DNA of 64,000 nt from Crotophaga sulcirostris (GCA_013397455.1 VYZB01000271.1:397008-461007), one strand, 5' to 3'; counted from the first letter of the stretch, positions 48,481 through 60,795 are shown. Numbers and translations are program-made. Notes: a model not told the origin generated them from the sequence alone.

Positions 48481-51325
48481 GAGGGAAAGAGGGACAGAAG
48501 CAGATGGACTAAGACTCTCTGCATTTGTGAGTAAAATCTACCAGAAAAGCACATTAGTGCTCCTTGGAAACTAGAGCATTTCATGGAGGAGCACACACAC
48601 AGAAGAGAAGCTTCTTAAGTGGGTCCAGATGATCCCAGCAGACTCCCAGGCACAGCTGCTGCAGGTCTCTAGCTGGCCTTATCTAGGCTTTAGGCACATT
48701 GCCTTTATCCACTGGAGAACTCTAGGCAGTCCGACCAGCTACATTCCCTTGCAATAACTCCTTCCTTGAGGTAGGCAAATGAGCATCTCACAGAGCTATG
48801 CTTAAGCCTACAATGTAGACATCCACTGCTAGGAAGAGCTCAATGTCTCATGAGATAACAGCTTCAGTGTTGCACCCACCTGGAGTTTACCAGGAAAGGA
48901 ACTAAGGGTAGGTTAGCAATGTATTAATTAAGTATGTTTGAGCTACCTCAATTGAAGTAATACTCAGTAAGAAGTCCTGACCAAGAAGGTCAAAACCTGT
49001 CTCCTGATTTTATTTTAAAACACCTTGCCACACTGAGAGGTTCACATTAGGTAACTATATTCTTCCATCTCCTTCCAAACATGTTTCCCACCTCTCTCTA
49101 CTACTCCCTGCCTCTGAGCTTCTCTCTACTCCAATCTTCTCATCTAAAACTGGCCCTCTTGTTTCTCTCCAACATTTTCTCCTCGTTGTTCCAACCAGCC
49201 CAATTAATTTGCATCCTATTTTAACCACACTCCCAATCTGTCATTCAACTGTCAGCTGTAATGTTAGGAAACACAATTCAACATCTTCTACATGACATCA
49301 CTTCCAATCACTTAATTCTGAACTATTGAGTTGTGTTGATACCTGGTTGCACCACAGTCGTCTAAATCTAGTCCTTGGCTGTAGGAAAGAAATGCAAACC
49401 ATAAGGGGTCTGATTTCCAGGTTGCTCTTTCAAGGGCATAGGTGATGCTGACGCCAGCAAACCTGATGCACACCACAACAGAACTTCTCGTCCAATAGAT
49501 GAGAAGGATGGGGTAGGCAGAGATGATGCCTAGTAGAAGGTAGAACTTGCCCCTACCAAAAACATCCTACTTGCAGTTCCTAGATTGTTAGATTCTGAAA
49601 ACACAAAGATGCTTGTGTGACGCTTCTTGAAGGCTGAAGCTATCAGCTCCACTATACTGTTTCGAGAGTTTTACATTAAGACTCTGGCAGTGAAAACTGA
49701 AATGGTGGTTGACTTATAGCTGTGCTCTACAGTTTGCTGTAGAGATGCTGGCAATTAGGCTGTGGAGACAGAAAGCAGGAAGCTCGTTTGCTTTCTCCAT
49801 CTCAGTCTTTTTTTTCTCTCTTACTAAGTTGCCTACAGAAAAATGGCAATTCTGGAGTTGACAACCAGTGCCAGTGTTGTCCCATGACCAATGGTCCACC
49901 AAAGAATACGACAAGACTTGCAATTTCTTTCAGCAAGCACAGATCCTCTAGGAGACCCTTGATCAGCTCTCCTCAACCCTACATAATGATCCACAAGGTC
50001 TCTAACAGCAGCTTGCACAACATCACCCAGAATACCTTGCATGTCTCCCTTTGAAGCTGTGACCTGATTACCATAAGCAACGCACTGCAGATGTACCTCT
50101 GCAAGCCCAGAAGCACCAGGGGAAATGAATATATTAGTATTTATCATATTAATGCAGATCAAGCTGGGTATTTGTTCTGACATTTCAATAATAGCTTTTT
50201 CTATTTTTTTTTTAAGCAACAGCTTGTATTTTCTTCTCCCTTAAATAATTCATTGTTACATTAAACTTATTTTAAATTGGGGTCTTTTTTTCATCAAACT
50301 AAAACCTTATTTGGATGGCCAAAGGGAAAAAGAGGTATAAATGAAAAGTCTCTCTTTTCTCTTCTCCATTATTTCATTCCCTCTTTTTTTCCTCTCTTGT
50401 TAAAATCTCTTAATCAAAGTGACAATCTGTCTTTCCCAGGAAGGAAGCTGGCGCCTTTGAACAGTGCTGCTCCGATAGCTCTCTGCTTTGATGTGGGATT
50501 TAACTTATGCCTTTAGCAATCTCAAGTGTCTGTGCATGCATGCACTGCGTGCCTGCATGTACCCATGTTCTGGGTTTGTCCTTGCTACACTCACACACCC
50601 TGACCCACCCACACGTGCAAAAAAAAACCAAACCAGAAAGGGAAGGGAAAGTCAGAAAATGCCATGACCACACAAAGCATCAATGTGAACTTTGAGCACA
50701 GTTAGAGGGGACATTGTTCTTTGCCTTTTCCCACAGTGACATCTTCAAGCACTTCATTAGCTGCCAACTTCAGTGAATACAGAGCAGGCTGTTACAGGAG
50801 GCAAATACTTTGCAGAAGGAAAAGTGTGCATTGGAAGCTCTGTTCCTGCAGTTCATGGTCCCTGGACCATGGTTACAGTATGTTCACATCAAGCATCCTC
50901 CTGGCTGATAAGACACAGGGTGTGATTGTGGTGTTATCATGCAACTTGCCATCCTCTTCCTCGTTCCTCCCTTGGTTTGATTCCAGGCTACCCCAGTTCT
51001 CATCAGTGTCTCTCCTGCTTTGACGCTCGTTTCCCTCTTCCTTTCTTTTAGCCCTGCTGACTCCCATACTGGTTCTGCAGGTCAGCAAGGTCTTCACCTT
51101 GTCTCCTCTTCCCTGAGGCTAGACCATAGCTTTTTCTGGTACAGCACAGCAGATGTGACCTCAGGGAACACAAACCCGGGCTTGGGCCAAAGGACCATCT
51201 CAAGAGCTTGGCCATACCTTGTTTCTCAGGGTGATTATTTCCTAGACATTCTTCCTTTCCCTGGCCAGTAGGACTGCTTCTCACCACCGTCCTGGTGCCT
51301 CAGTGGCATGTTTCATTGTGGGATG

Positions 51326-51381
51326 AATCATAGAATCATTAAGGCTGGAAAAGGCCTCCAAGATAATCAAGTTCAACCGTC
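51326..51381 (-). repeat. CR1 LINE 3' tip (group B)
   Basis: The plus strand opens AATCATAGAATCATTAAGG and continues 'ctggaaaaggcctccaagataatcaagttcaaccgtcaa', after which similarity is lost. Only about 56 bp of the 3' end remains. Confidence 0.85.
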
Positions 51382-53393
51382 AAAAGCAGAACAGAGCTAT
51401 TGACACCTCCCCATTTCATAGCCATAAAGCTCCCTCCCTATCACATAAGGAAGCATCACCACTCACTGGCTATGATTTTGCAGCAGTTGTTCATCACATA
51501 ATACTCCGAGATCTCCACTCTACTTCCAGCAGGTGCCTTCTGGGATCTCACCCAGCCCTTCAGAGATTGCCTTCCTGACCAGTATTGGGACCTTTCTTCT
51601 CTTCAAGAGAAGTGCTTGGTCTAAACAAACTAGATCTCTTGGCTTTGTGTACGTTGGAGATATTACAGGTGCTTCTGCTTGCTGAAAGTCTTCCCCAGTG
51701 GTTTTCCCTAGCAGCAGGCCAAGAGTACAAGTACTTTACAAAATACTGAACAACGTGAACCATGGAACTACAAATCTCCAAAGCAGCTTCAAGTCAGAGG
51801 AAACAAAACCTTGACAAGAACAGAATCCAGTACTGCCTCAAGTTTCTTGTACCAAAAGTCGACCTTTAGAGCAAAACTGGTGTCCTCTCATAATGCCCCA
51901 CTATCAAAAGTCTGAGGTTTTCTTTAATGTTTCAAGTTTCCCCCACTTTTCTTCTCCTTTAAAAATGTATACACAAACACACACATGGAATTTTCTTCTG
52001 CTTTAAAAACAAACACACATACAGACATATACACAGAAACACAGTCCTTTTTTTGGGTTGTTGCTTTCTTTCATGCCTCCTGCTCCTCACCTCTTTGAAG
52101 GGTTACTGGAATTTGTTCTGGAAACCTACCTCACATTTCTACAAGCTGTGGGAATAACAGCTGTGGGAAACAGCTGGTTTTGTCCCTGTCTGCTCTGGGA
52201 AATTCTGCTGAGCCACTGCAAATTCTTGCCCCACTGGAGAAAACTCATACCTTAACCATGGGGACCAAGCAAGAGATGCCAGAAGAGATCCATCCATGCA
52301 TCACAAACAATGGATTCTGATCAAGACGTAAAATAGTCATAGCCACAGAGTAGGAGGACACAATACTCCAAAAAGCAAGTGACCTCCAGACTCCATCTAA
52401 GCAACTGCTGTCCCTCTTTCTTTCTTGATTGAGATACTCTCTGGCCAATGTGATCTCTGCTTCATGGACACTTTTCTCATCTCCATGGTACCTTTAGGTG
52501 TATCTCCCTCTATTTTGAGAACCTCTGTGTTCTCCTCTGCATGGGTCCTTCAGTGTCCTCCCAGGGAGTTACCCATCGAGCATATATTGTCTCCAGAATA
52601 GTCTGCCCTACCTCCAGATACCCTTTACTGGATAGTTGTTACTCTAAGTTCTGGATCAACCAAAACAAAGGGTTGTATGCCTTCCATGGAGGAGTGAGAG
52701 AACACATCAACTGTCACTTAAAATCCAAGGAGGTCTGGAGGCCAGTGGTGGGCTGCCTACATCCAGGGATTGTGGGGAAGAACAGACTTGAGGTGGAGAC
52801 CAAGGAGAAATGGAGTTCTTGTGAAATGAAACTGAGAGAAGAGGAATAGAATAGACAAAAAGTGGAAATATATTGACCAGAGAATGGGAAGAACATGAGG
52901 AGGATGTTTTACAGTGGGTAGGAAGCATTTTTTTCACATGTATTGGGAAGCAGGCGTATCTCCAGGGATATTCCCAAGGCATTCATCACAGCAGGAGTAC
53001 ATAAAGGGAACTTTCCAACCTTGGCTTTTGCAGCATTTGATGCAGGAGGTAAAGTCTGACTCTCCCTTCTCAGAGGAGTGGCCCTGAGCTAAAACTCAAC
53101 CACTTCACAGTCTGTCCTGACTACTTTTAAAAGGACAGCCAAGTCCATCCAGGTACTTCTCCAAGCTCCTTGCTTTCCAGAAGCACAGAGGATCCACAGC
53201 TCCTGCTACACATGACACTCAGCCCCTCTGAGAACCAGCATACCTGGTGAGATACTTGGGTCCACATCTCTGTGCACAGCTTTGAGAAATGGGACACGAA
53301 GGGAGGCTGGGTTGAGTCTGGCTGCCAGTTCCAAATCTGTTCCCCCAGGGGTGTCTGGGGTCCAATACATGGTGCACACATGCCTTGGGGGTT
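51382..53393. other. single-copy DNA without recognisable genes
   Basis: Apart from the 44-bp duplication listed below, I see no repeat. The plus frame at 52541-52849 is fairly protein-like but has no splice support or recognisable domain. Confidence 0.5.
51947..52034. repeat. 44-bp imperfect tandem duplication with CA-rich tail
   Basis: The 19-mer at 51947-51965 recurs at 51991-52009 with one mismatch. Each copy is followed by CA-rich sequence (ACAAACACACAC, CAAACACACATA), so the unit is about 44 bp repeated twice. Slippage or an old minisatellite seed. Confidence 0.8.
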
Positions 53394-53933
53394 ACAGTAT
53401 CACAGTATCACAGTACTACAAGGTTGGAAAGGACCTTTGAGATCATCGAGTCCAACCTATAACCCAACACTAACACCAACCCATCATATAAACCATGGCA
53501 CTGAGTGCCTCATCCAATCTCCTCTTAAACATCTCCAGGGACTGTGACTCCACCACCTCCCCAGGCAGCGCATTCCAATGGTCAATCACCTTTTCAGTGA
53601 AGAACTTTTTCCTAATATCAAGCCTAAACCTCACCTGATGAAGTTTCAGTCCATGTCCTCTTGTTCTGTCACTGGTCACCTGAGAGAAGAGACCAACCCC
53701 TGCCTGACTACAACCTCCTTTTAGGCAGTTGTAGAGAGCAATAAGGTCTCCCCTGAGCCTCCTCTTCTCCAGGCTAAACAGCCCCAGCTCCCTCAGTCGC
53801 TCCTCGTAGGGCTTGTGCTCCAAACCCTTCACCACCTTCGTTGCTCTCCTCTGGACACACTCAAGTATCTTGACATCTTTCTGAAACTGAGGGGCCCAGA
53901 ACTGCACACAGTACTCCAGGTGTGGCCTAACCA
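53394..53933 (-). repeat. young CR1 LINE 3' end with variant terminus
   Basis: A minus-oriented copy, the best preserved of the window. Its terminus on the plus strand is ACAGTATC repeated (53394-53409, then ACAGTACT) instead of the TCATAGAAT form seen in the other copies. The 3' UTR is short, and an uninterrupted ORF2 C-terminus follows (separate entry). It is truncated at 'ggtgtggcctaaccacc'. Intact reading frame and terminal repeats argue for recent insertion. Confidence 0.96.
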
Positions 53934-53934
53934 C
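53470..53934 (-). CDS. CR1 ORF2 C-terminal fragment (retrotransposon, truncated)
   Basis: These are the last ~154 codons of the CR1 ORF2 polyprotein, which in full-length elements carries an endonuclease and a reverse transcriptase and drives target-primed retrotransposition. Here only the region after the RT palm survives. Recognisable blocks are [12 protein letters not shown] near the start, EYVQRRA-like [73 protein letters not shown] and [22 protein letters not shown]. The frame is open to its natural stop with no internal break. It lacks both catalytic domains and has no promoter, so it is a non-functional gene fragment, not a host gene. The first codon is simply where the 5' truncation lies. 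Confidence 0.93.
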   Translation of the reverse strand: MVRPHLEYCVQFWAPQFQKDVKILECVQRRATKVVKGLEHKPYEERLRELGLFSLEKRRLRGDLIALYNCLKGGCSQAGVGLFSQVTSDRTRGHGLKLHQVRFRLDIRKKFFTEKVIDHWNALPGEVVESQSLEMFKRRLDEALSAMVYMMGWC

Positions 53935-56900
53935 CTAGGAGGTCTCTGCAGAATCTGTCATTTCTAGAAGGCAAGTAAAGCAGAAGGACAGGATAAGCAT
54001 ATTCAGGCGTACGAAGCCTGTCCATATCTGTGCCAGTCCAAGGGCATCTCCTTTCCTGTTTTGTGCTGGTGGCGCTACCTAAATCCACGTCTGCTGCCTG
54101 CAGTCACCGTGCTGCACTCACTCTCGCTTTACATTCTGCATCTCCCTCCTGAGATTTGCTGCCAGCTTAATAGAGTGCACACTGGAGAAGGTCCCCCCCA
54201 CCCCTACCGTCATGCATACCCAATCAGGCCTCCTGGTTATGCAAATTAAATACAGTAACATCACCCCTCTACACCTCTACCCCGCCCCATTCCAACACAG
54301 AAAGGGGGGAAAAAAGTAACAAACCCTCCATTCATAACCAGAAACATTAATTATATGTAATGATGGGCAGTCAACTCCCTGAAGCATTTGCATAATTACT
54401 AATGCTAATGGATTCAGAGTGCCTCTCTCCTTCTCGTGGAGGAAATTTAATTGGAAAATGCATAAAAGCATGAGGAGGGAGGAGGGTGCTCCGAGTGGTC
54501 TGAAGTGGCACATGCAAAGCAGAGGAGCTCTCAGGGAATGGTGGAGGGAATGTGGTCACTCCCTCCCGGCTCTCATGGCCAGCCTGCCTTCCCTTCCCTC
54601 TCCAGTTCCCCTATTTCTGGGGAGCAGGTACAGGAGGGATTGGGCGGCAGATTGAGAGAGCATTCAGGTCAGCTGTCTCGATCCCAAGGGGATTATAAAA
54701 ATAAGCTTTAATCAAATTAGGAAATTCTCACCTCAGTGCCTCAAAGACACTGAGCACTAATACATGCCACCTTCTTGGCAGCAGGATTTCTTGGGCCCTC
54801 TGGCCCCACAAATCTCCGCTAGCTGTGTCTCTGTTTCCCTGCACATGCCGGTACCTGCTGAGCTTCCCTCAGGCAGAACTTGCTGCTCTCTCCTCGCTGC
54901 CTCCAGTTACATTGCCACCAGGCTTGGCTGCCTTTCCGCGGCAAAGTCGACCTCGTGGCAAAGGGCTGGCTGCAGCACAGCAGCAAGAGAGTTCCAACTC
55001 TCCATGCCCTTGGGGGAATGCCTCTTCCTCATTTCTGTCAACAGAATGATGGCTAAAGGAGGTGTCCAGTCTGGGGCTGGGCCACCACCTGTGGTCTTCT
55101 CAGGCCCACAGCCTCCTCCCACTGCTATCAGGGCCAGCACATCTCCATGGTCAGTGTTTTGTAAGGGATGAAAACGAGACTGGCCGTGTGTTTGAACTTT
55201 ATTTCTTTCATCCTTTTCCTGCGTTTGTTACCCATTTGTTTGGCACCAGGTCTGGGTCTGTGTCCTGCAGGCAGAACACAGGAGGTCAGTTGTGGACCTT
55301 CAAGCCAACCGCCCCTGCCCTCCTTGAGGGTGTGAGCTCCCGAACGGAAAGAAGTTTTGAGCTGCACTGTGAGCAGCTGGTGAGGCAGCAGATGGCTGGG
55401 AATCTGTAAAAATAAAAAAAAAACCTGGGGCTGTGACAGCGGCACTTTTATTGTTCACTCATTCCCACCACCGCCAGACTTCAAATGCATATCAAACATG
55501 CCCTTGCAAACACCATCACAGACAATAGTGCAAAAGGGTGACAAACATCCCCAGCCAAGCGGTCCAAAGAGGACACTCTGTAACAATAACAAAGCTCTGC
55601 ACCACTGTGGAGGGAGAGCCAACCCCTTCATCTTGCCCCTTTGCCACACTCCTGCAGTGGTGCAACACCTCGAGGGACTGGACACCAGGCAGTTTCTTTA
55701 TCGCACTATAAAGCACTGTGCACACCTTCAGCAGTGCATAAATAATAAATAACAGCAATAATACGGTCCCTTGAGCAAAGCAGCATTTCATCAGCAAGAA
55801 AATTGTCCTCTCTTTCGCTCTTAATATTCCAGTGGGTGCCCACTGGCAGCCCCTGGCTCTGGGAGGGGTTTGCACGCCTGCTGTCCATTTCAACTAGCCT
55901 GTAATTCAGGGGAGGGCCAGGCTGTTTATCATCTCTCTGTTGTGAAATAAGTTTGGTTAACTCTTGATCCTTTAAGGGTGAGGGACCAGAGTCAGACAAA
56001 AAGCACCTTTGGTGATGGATCCCTCTTTTCCTGACTTCTGACTTGCAGCAGCAGCAGTTTCTCAGGGCTTGGGTCTCCATTTTAAGCACTGGCAATAAGA
56101 CAGAAATGCGACTGACACCTACACACACCAGAGCGAGCGCCTTAGGCAAGGCTGAGATGGAAAACGTTTCAACTATCCTTGTCCTCTTTTGTCAGCTCAC
56201 CAGGGACCGCATTCGAGACCTGCCGAATCCACTGGAAGCTGCAGGTTTCCAGCACCTCCACAAAACAAGTGCACAAAACCCCTCCAGAGTCCAACTTATG
56301 ACACGGAGAGCTGAAGTATTGGTACATATCCAGCCAATATTTCTCACTCAGGTACATTTGAGTGACTGCTTCTTTCTCAGAATATTGTTTAAGCTGTAAG
56401 TGACTTAACAATAACAAATTCTGAATTCTACCAGTATACCTTGTTCACTCTAGACCTCCCAAAACAGGTTTTAAACTCTTTCCCTTGGGAGATTTCCAAA
56501 GTCTAAGCTCTCAGCCTACATTTTCCTTTACTTTGTTATATTTGTTTAATGATGACACATTTGGACATATAGATGTTTTGCCTGGATTACAAAAACCACT
56601 TTGAAATCTGGTGCACATTTGATCCATTTTTCCAATAGAGTAGAAATGCAGAGACACCACGGGGCACATTTTCACTCCTTCCAGCTAATCCCAATGCAAA
56701 GAAGAGCCCAGCACCCCCTCTTTTAGGAAACAGCCTTTCTTCATACATTTATCATTGGAGAAAGGAGAAGATCAAATCAAAGAAATACTGCCCGAAAAGC
56801 CATCGAGCAGCATAACTGCTGATTAAACCTTGTTGCAGTCAAGAGTTCAACATGAACAGATCTAAACTTTTAACAAAAATCATCCACACATTTCCACTGA

Positions 56901-57990
56901 GGAAAAGAAGAATCTTATTAATTGTTACACAAAGGTTGCACCAGGCTGTAGACCAGAAATGAGAACCATGAAGGTGGCTTTGCTTGATATCCGTTCCCCC
57001 CCAGTGCTCTGTTCTTGGCTTTGTAACACAGTTAAGAGGCAGAAAGGCCAGGAGGAACAATTCTGCAGGAGTTTACTAAGGTAATACAAAAGCAAACAAC
57101 TGCCACAGTGAGTATTAGTTCATTTTATTGCAAAGAGTTAATGCTACTGTGTGCAAAATAGGGGCTGGAAATACGGCAGCAAATCTTTCTGGTAGAGCCC
57201 TCAAAACTTTTAAGTGGAAGCTGTCCCAGAGCACCATGACAATATTTGCCAAGTCTCAGCTGCCTACAGGTGGAGAGAAACTCCATCCCCTTCAGGGCTG
57301 GTCAGTGAGGCCTGCCTGGTCCCAGCTGCTGGAGGAGAGCTGCCAGCAGCACACCGACAATAATGAGTTTCCTTAGAGAAGAAATGGACAAGAATTTTGG
57401 GGGATAAAAGAGGTGAAGGTCCTCAAGAGCAAGCCCAGGCTCTCCCTCCAATCCTGCAGCAAGGCTAGAGCTTGAGCACAAAGAAAATCAGTAAGTTTGA
57501 GCTGGAATGAAACTGTCTCAGAAAAGTACTGCAAATGCTCCCTCCCCCAGGGACAGCCCAGAGTGACTCAGGCTGTCTCGCAAAGGCTGCTTCATTTCCC
57601 CGGACTACCTCACTATTTGAGATAGATTGTGGGGTAAGCGATCTCAAACAGCAGTAGTTCATGTCTGTGTGGCATCTTCGAGACCAATGGACCCTAAATG
57701 TCATCACAAATTTCATCCAGAAATGGTCTCAACTGCCACTAGGATCCAAAGGGCAAGAGGGCAGGCTACAGCTACTTTTATAAAGAGAAGTTCACCTAGA
57801 TTGTCATATTTTCTGAGCCTGTTGATCTCTAAAGATTATTGTTTCTCCCTATATTTATCATGACCTAAATCCTGAGTCCCAGTATTTGGAGGGTTGCTGG
57901 CCCATGAATCAGAGTGATACAGAACCAAAACCAAAAAGATCTGTAATAAAGAATGTGTCTAAGAATTATTTACTTGTTTCTCTTGATCAG
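53934..57990. other. single-copy DNA without recognisable genes
   Basis: No repeat is recognised. The block 54235-54480 (next entry) is the notable part. Short A-rich runs occur near 55408-55424. No exon could be supported. Confidence 0.5.
54235..54400. promoter_or_regulatory. candidate regulatory block with two opposed octamer motifs
   Basis: An exact POU-type octamer ATGCAAAT lies at 54239-54246 and its reverse complement ATTTGCAT at 54386-54393, each fused to a homeodomain core (ATGCAAATTAAA and ATTTGCATAATTA). An ATTAATTATATG core lies between them. The arrangement is typical of POU/homeodomain enhancers. No functional evidence. Confidence 0.3.
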
Positions 57991-58130
57991 GTGACAACCT
58001 CAATGGCAATGGCAGCCCCATGGCAATAACTCAAGATACATGTCCTGAAGATTTAGTGTTTTCCAAGATGAGTAGAGATATGATTTTGCATGAATCATCG
58101 AAGGTGGCTACAATTGTCAAACGAGTCACG
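57991..58130 (+). CDS. candidate internal exon, unknown protein
   Basis: The acceptor side is a pyrimidine-rich run ending TGTTTCTCTTGATCAG (57975-57990). The donor side is ACG followed by a perfect GTGAGT at 58131. Between them, 140 nt stay open in one frame (intron phase 1 in, phase 0 out) and encode about 46 residues rich in charged and polar amino acids, including ITQDTCPEDLVFSKMSRD and SSKVATIVKRVT. In that frame a TGA lies 6 nt before the acceptor AG's end, so the open frame begins just at the putative exon. The same frame happens to stay open past the donor to 58295. I recognise no domain or family. It could be a lineage-specific or alternative exon of a gene whose introns fill this window, or a chance coincidence of good splice motifs. 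Confidence 0.3.
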
Positions 58131-60339
58131 GTGAGTTTTGCAGGAGTTTCTCAGTTGCTCATGTTGGAGTGTCAGATGCAGGACAGCACGCAAATAGAAA
58201 GGTTAAGTAAAGGTTATTACAGCACAACTTCAACGAACAACAGTTCTGAAAAGGGTTATTGGCTGGAGATACAGAAAGCAACAAAGCTTTGGTGAAACTG
58301 CAAAGGCACACTACTTAGTTGTTTGCCCAGATCTCCTGAATGCAATAGCAAATTAAATAATGACGTTTCTACAAGATTAACCCATAGCTAAAATGCTAGA
58401 TCTTCATAAAGCAAAATCTTTGTTTATTAACAAAAATACATTAACTTCTTCTTTGGTACAGGAAATAAAGACATCCTGGAGGACAATTTTATTTGCCATC
58501 TCTGATACTACAACCTTTGGAAATCTAAAAATGTTTTCAATAATCATTTGTAACTACAAAGCTGAAAAGGAAGCAACCCATTGTCTTCTTGACTGCTTTG
58601 AAAGCAGTGCTGAAATTTCATTTGGAATATTTTGAAAAGTTAAAGATTTACTGTAATGAAATTATTTCAATATTGGCAAAATGTCTCCACTTGTAATTGG
58701 TAATGTTCATGTTCATTTGTATATGGAGTTGTATTTCCCAAGGCTAATGGAACAGGAGAACATAGCAGACAGCGAGTATGCTATGGAAATATCAACCCTC
58801 GATCAAGGAGTCTGCGTTGTAAAGTTTTACATTTTTTTGGCTCATCTCCCAAAGTGTCTGGGTGTTCCCACAGGGCATTCCTATACAGTACATTTGAAAA
58901 GATTTCTTTAAATGTTCTTAAGCTACTGGAAGTGACTTTGGTGCAAGGGGAGAGGATTTGATTCTTGAGTAGCAATTTTTAAGCTCCTTCAGGCTAACGA
59001 ATGCAGGAGGCACTCTGAGCACTCCACGCCACTTATGGTCCTTTCACAGTGTGCTAAAAGCTTTTCTAATGATAGAGTTTTAAAATTAAAACAATGGCAA
59101 AACACATTAATTGAAAGGTAAGTTACAAAAGGGAGTTGAAAAGAAATTATTTGGCCATAAACGCAACTTTAATCCAAGAATACATTGTATCCAGAAAAAA
59201 AGGGAGAAAGGAATTGCATTCAGCAATGTGCATTAGCTCTCAAATGCCTGCCTTCATGTTTCAATTAGCTAAACTGCCCTAATTCAATTCAGCCACTGAA
59301 AAAGACTGTTGACTTCTCAGGAAACCATGAATATTACTCAAAAGCTGCAATTTCTCAAAAAGCTTTGTGGAGTCAATAATGTGAGTGCAAGCTCAGGAAT
59401 CCTATAGTCACAACTGGCCAAAGTTCTTCAGAGTCTGGGTCCTGAGCCTTCTAACTCTCAGAGCATACCTCACATGCCTTCCTTCCCTTTGCAGCAACAG
59501 AAATAACATTTTCCTTGAGAAACAAGCTAAGACAGATTGTAGAAATATTGCCTCTTTGAGGCTGAGTTTCAAGTTAAAGTCAATTTCAATTATACATGTA
59601 AAGAGTTTTCTGAAATTATTTTAAAAAACAAAGATACAGTGAAATGCATTGGAACTGCTAATAAGTGTTATATTTTAGATAAAAATTGACGCTTAGGGAA
59701 ATTGAATTTTGTACTTGCAGGCAATGCAAAACTAGACTAGAAATAATAAGGAAAATTGTAGTTCTTTAGAATGTCATTTAAAACAATTAGCTAAGAAAGG
59801 TGGTTACGCTAATTCTGTGGTATTAGAGACCCACCTGTATCTAGTTTCCAAGAAATGATAGTCAAAACTATCGTACAGCATTCAGCCAAACAGAGACAGA
59901 GGACCTCCACCAGCACAGCTCAAGAGAAGCCATTTCCACACCTGCAGGTACAGCAGAGACCCCATCCAGGGGCCCTTCTTGACCTGGCAAAAGGGGATTA
60001 GAGGGAGAATCAACCTTTTCTCCAGTCCTCCACAGCTCAATCTGGCAGAAGGAAGCTCTGTAGGACAGTTACTTTTCTAGGTGGACACTACTTTCAGCAC
60101 TTGTATGGTTCCCTTCATTCATGAACCTGTGCACTTCACAGTGTTCTTTTAAAAGCCTGTATTTTGTTATAACACTTCAAAATGTTGTAACAACACTTTG
60201 AAATGTTGGCTTTCATTCAAAGTTTGAGGCTCTTAGCTTAATTGCTTTTGAACATCAAGGCTCATACAGCTGGGCACAGCAGCCACAAGGCTGTGCTCTC
60301 CATCAGCCTCAAATTAGACCAAACACTATCTTTCATATT
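58131..60339. other. AT-rich single-copy DNA, no genes recognised
   Basis: Two more plus frames of 76-80 codons (58393-58635 and 58681-58911) follow the exon candidate but have no splice support. The block 59040-59320 is AT-rich and non-repetitive with ATTAATTG and CAATTAGC cores, a possible noncoding element. A short imperfect tandem duplication lies at 60171-60208. Confidence 0.5.
60171..60208. repeat. 21-bp imperfect tandem duplication
   Basis: AACACTTCAAAATGTTG (60171-60187) recurs as AACACTTTGAAATGTTG (60192-60208), 15 of 17 identical. Each copy is itself close to palindromic. Confidence 0.75.
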
Positions 60340-60795
60340 TCATAGAATCATAGAATTTTTAAGGTTAGAAAAGACCTCCAAGCTCACCCCGTCCAACCAT
60401 CAGCCCAACCCCACTGTGCCTACTAAACTATGTCCTGAAGTGCCACATCTACACATTCTTTGAACCCCTGCAGGGACGGTGACTCCACCACTGTACTGGG
60501 CAGCCTCTTCCAGTGCTTCACCACTCTTTCAGTAAAGAAATGTTTCCTAATATCCAATCCAAACCTCCCCTGGCACAACTTGGCGTCATTTCCTTTCGTC
60601 TTGTCACTTTTTACTTGGGAGAAGAGACCAGCAAACGCCTCACTACAACCTCCTTTTAGGTAGTTGTAGAGAGCAATAAGGTCACCCCTGAGCCTCCTCT
60701 TCTCCAGGTTAAACCATCCCAGTCCCTCAGCCGCTCCTCATAAGACTTGTGCTACAGACTCTTCACCAGCCTCGTTGCCCTCCTCTGGGCATGTG
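60340..60795 (-). repeat. CR1 LINE 3'-end fragment (group B)
   Basis: The plus strand opens TCATAGAATCATAGAATTTT. It runs through 'aaaagacctccaagctcaccccgtccaacc' and 'aacctccttttaggtagttgtagagagcaataaggtcacc', ending near 'cctctgggc'. It is colinear with the 53394 copy over the ORF2 C-terminal portion but with stops and substitutions, so it is older. Confidence 0.95.

Larger units (their letters stand above)
41853..51325. other. 9.5 kb without recognised interspersed repeats or genes
   Basis: This is the longest stretch of the window after 12 kb with no recognisable transposon. It holds several compact AT-rich or CpG-retaining blocks listed separately (43455-43600, 45640-46000, 46395-46560, 48110-48480), simple tracts, and two minus-strand frames of unknown meaning (41949-42347 and 49833-50219). 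Absence of repeats can reflect constraint or just chance. Confidence 0.5.

Noticed and set aside
51036..51079. Strong pyrimidine tract plus AG at about 51051, followed by CAGGT, resembling a small exon.
   Set aside because: The enclosed segment is under 30 nt with no frame evidence or conserved wording. Such tracts are common here.
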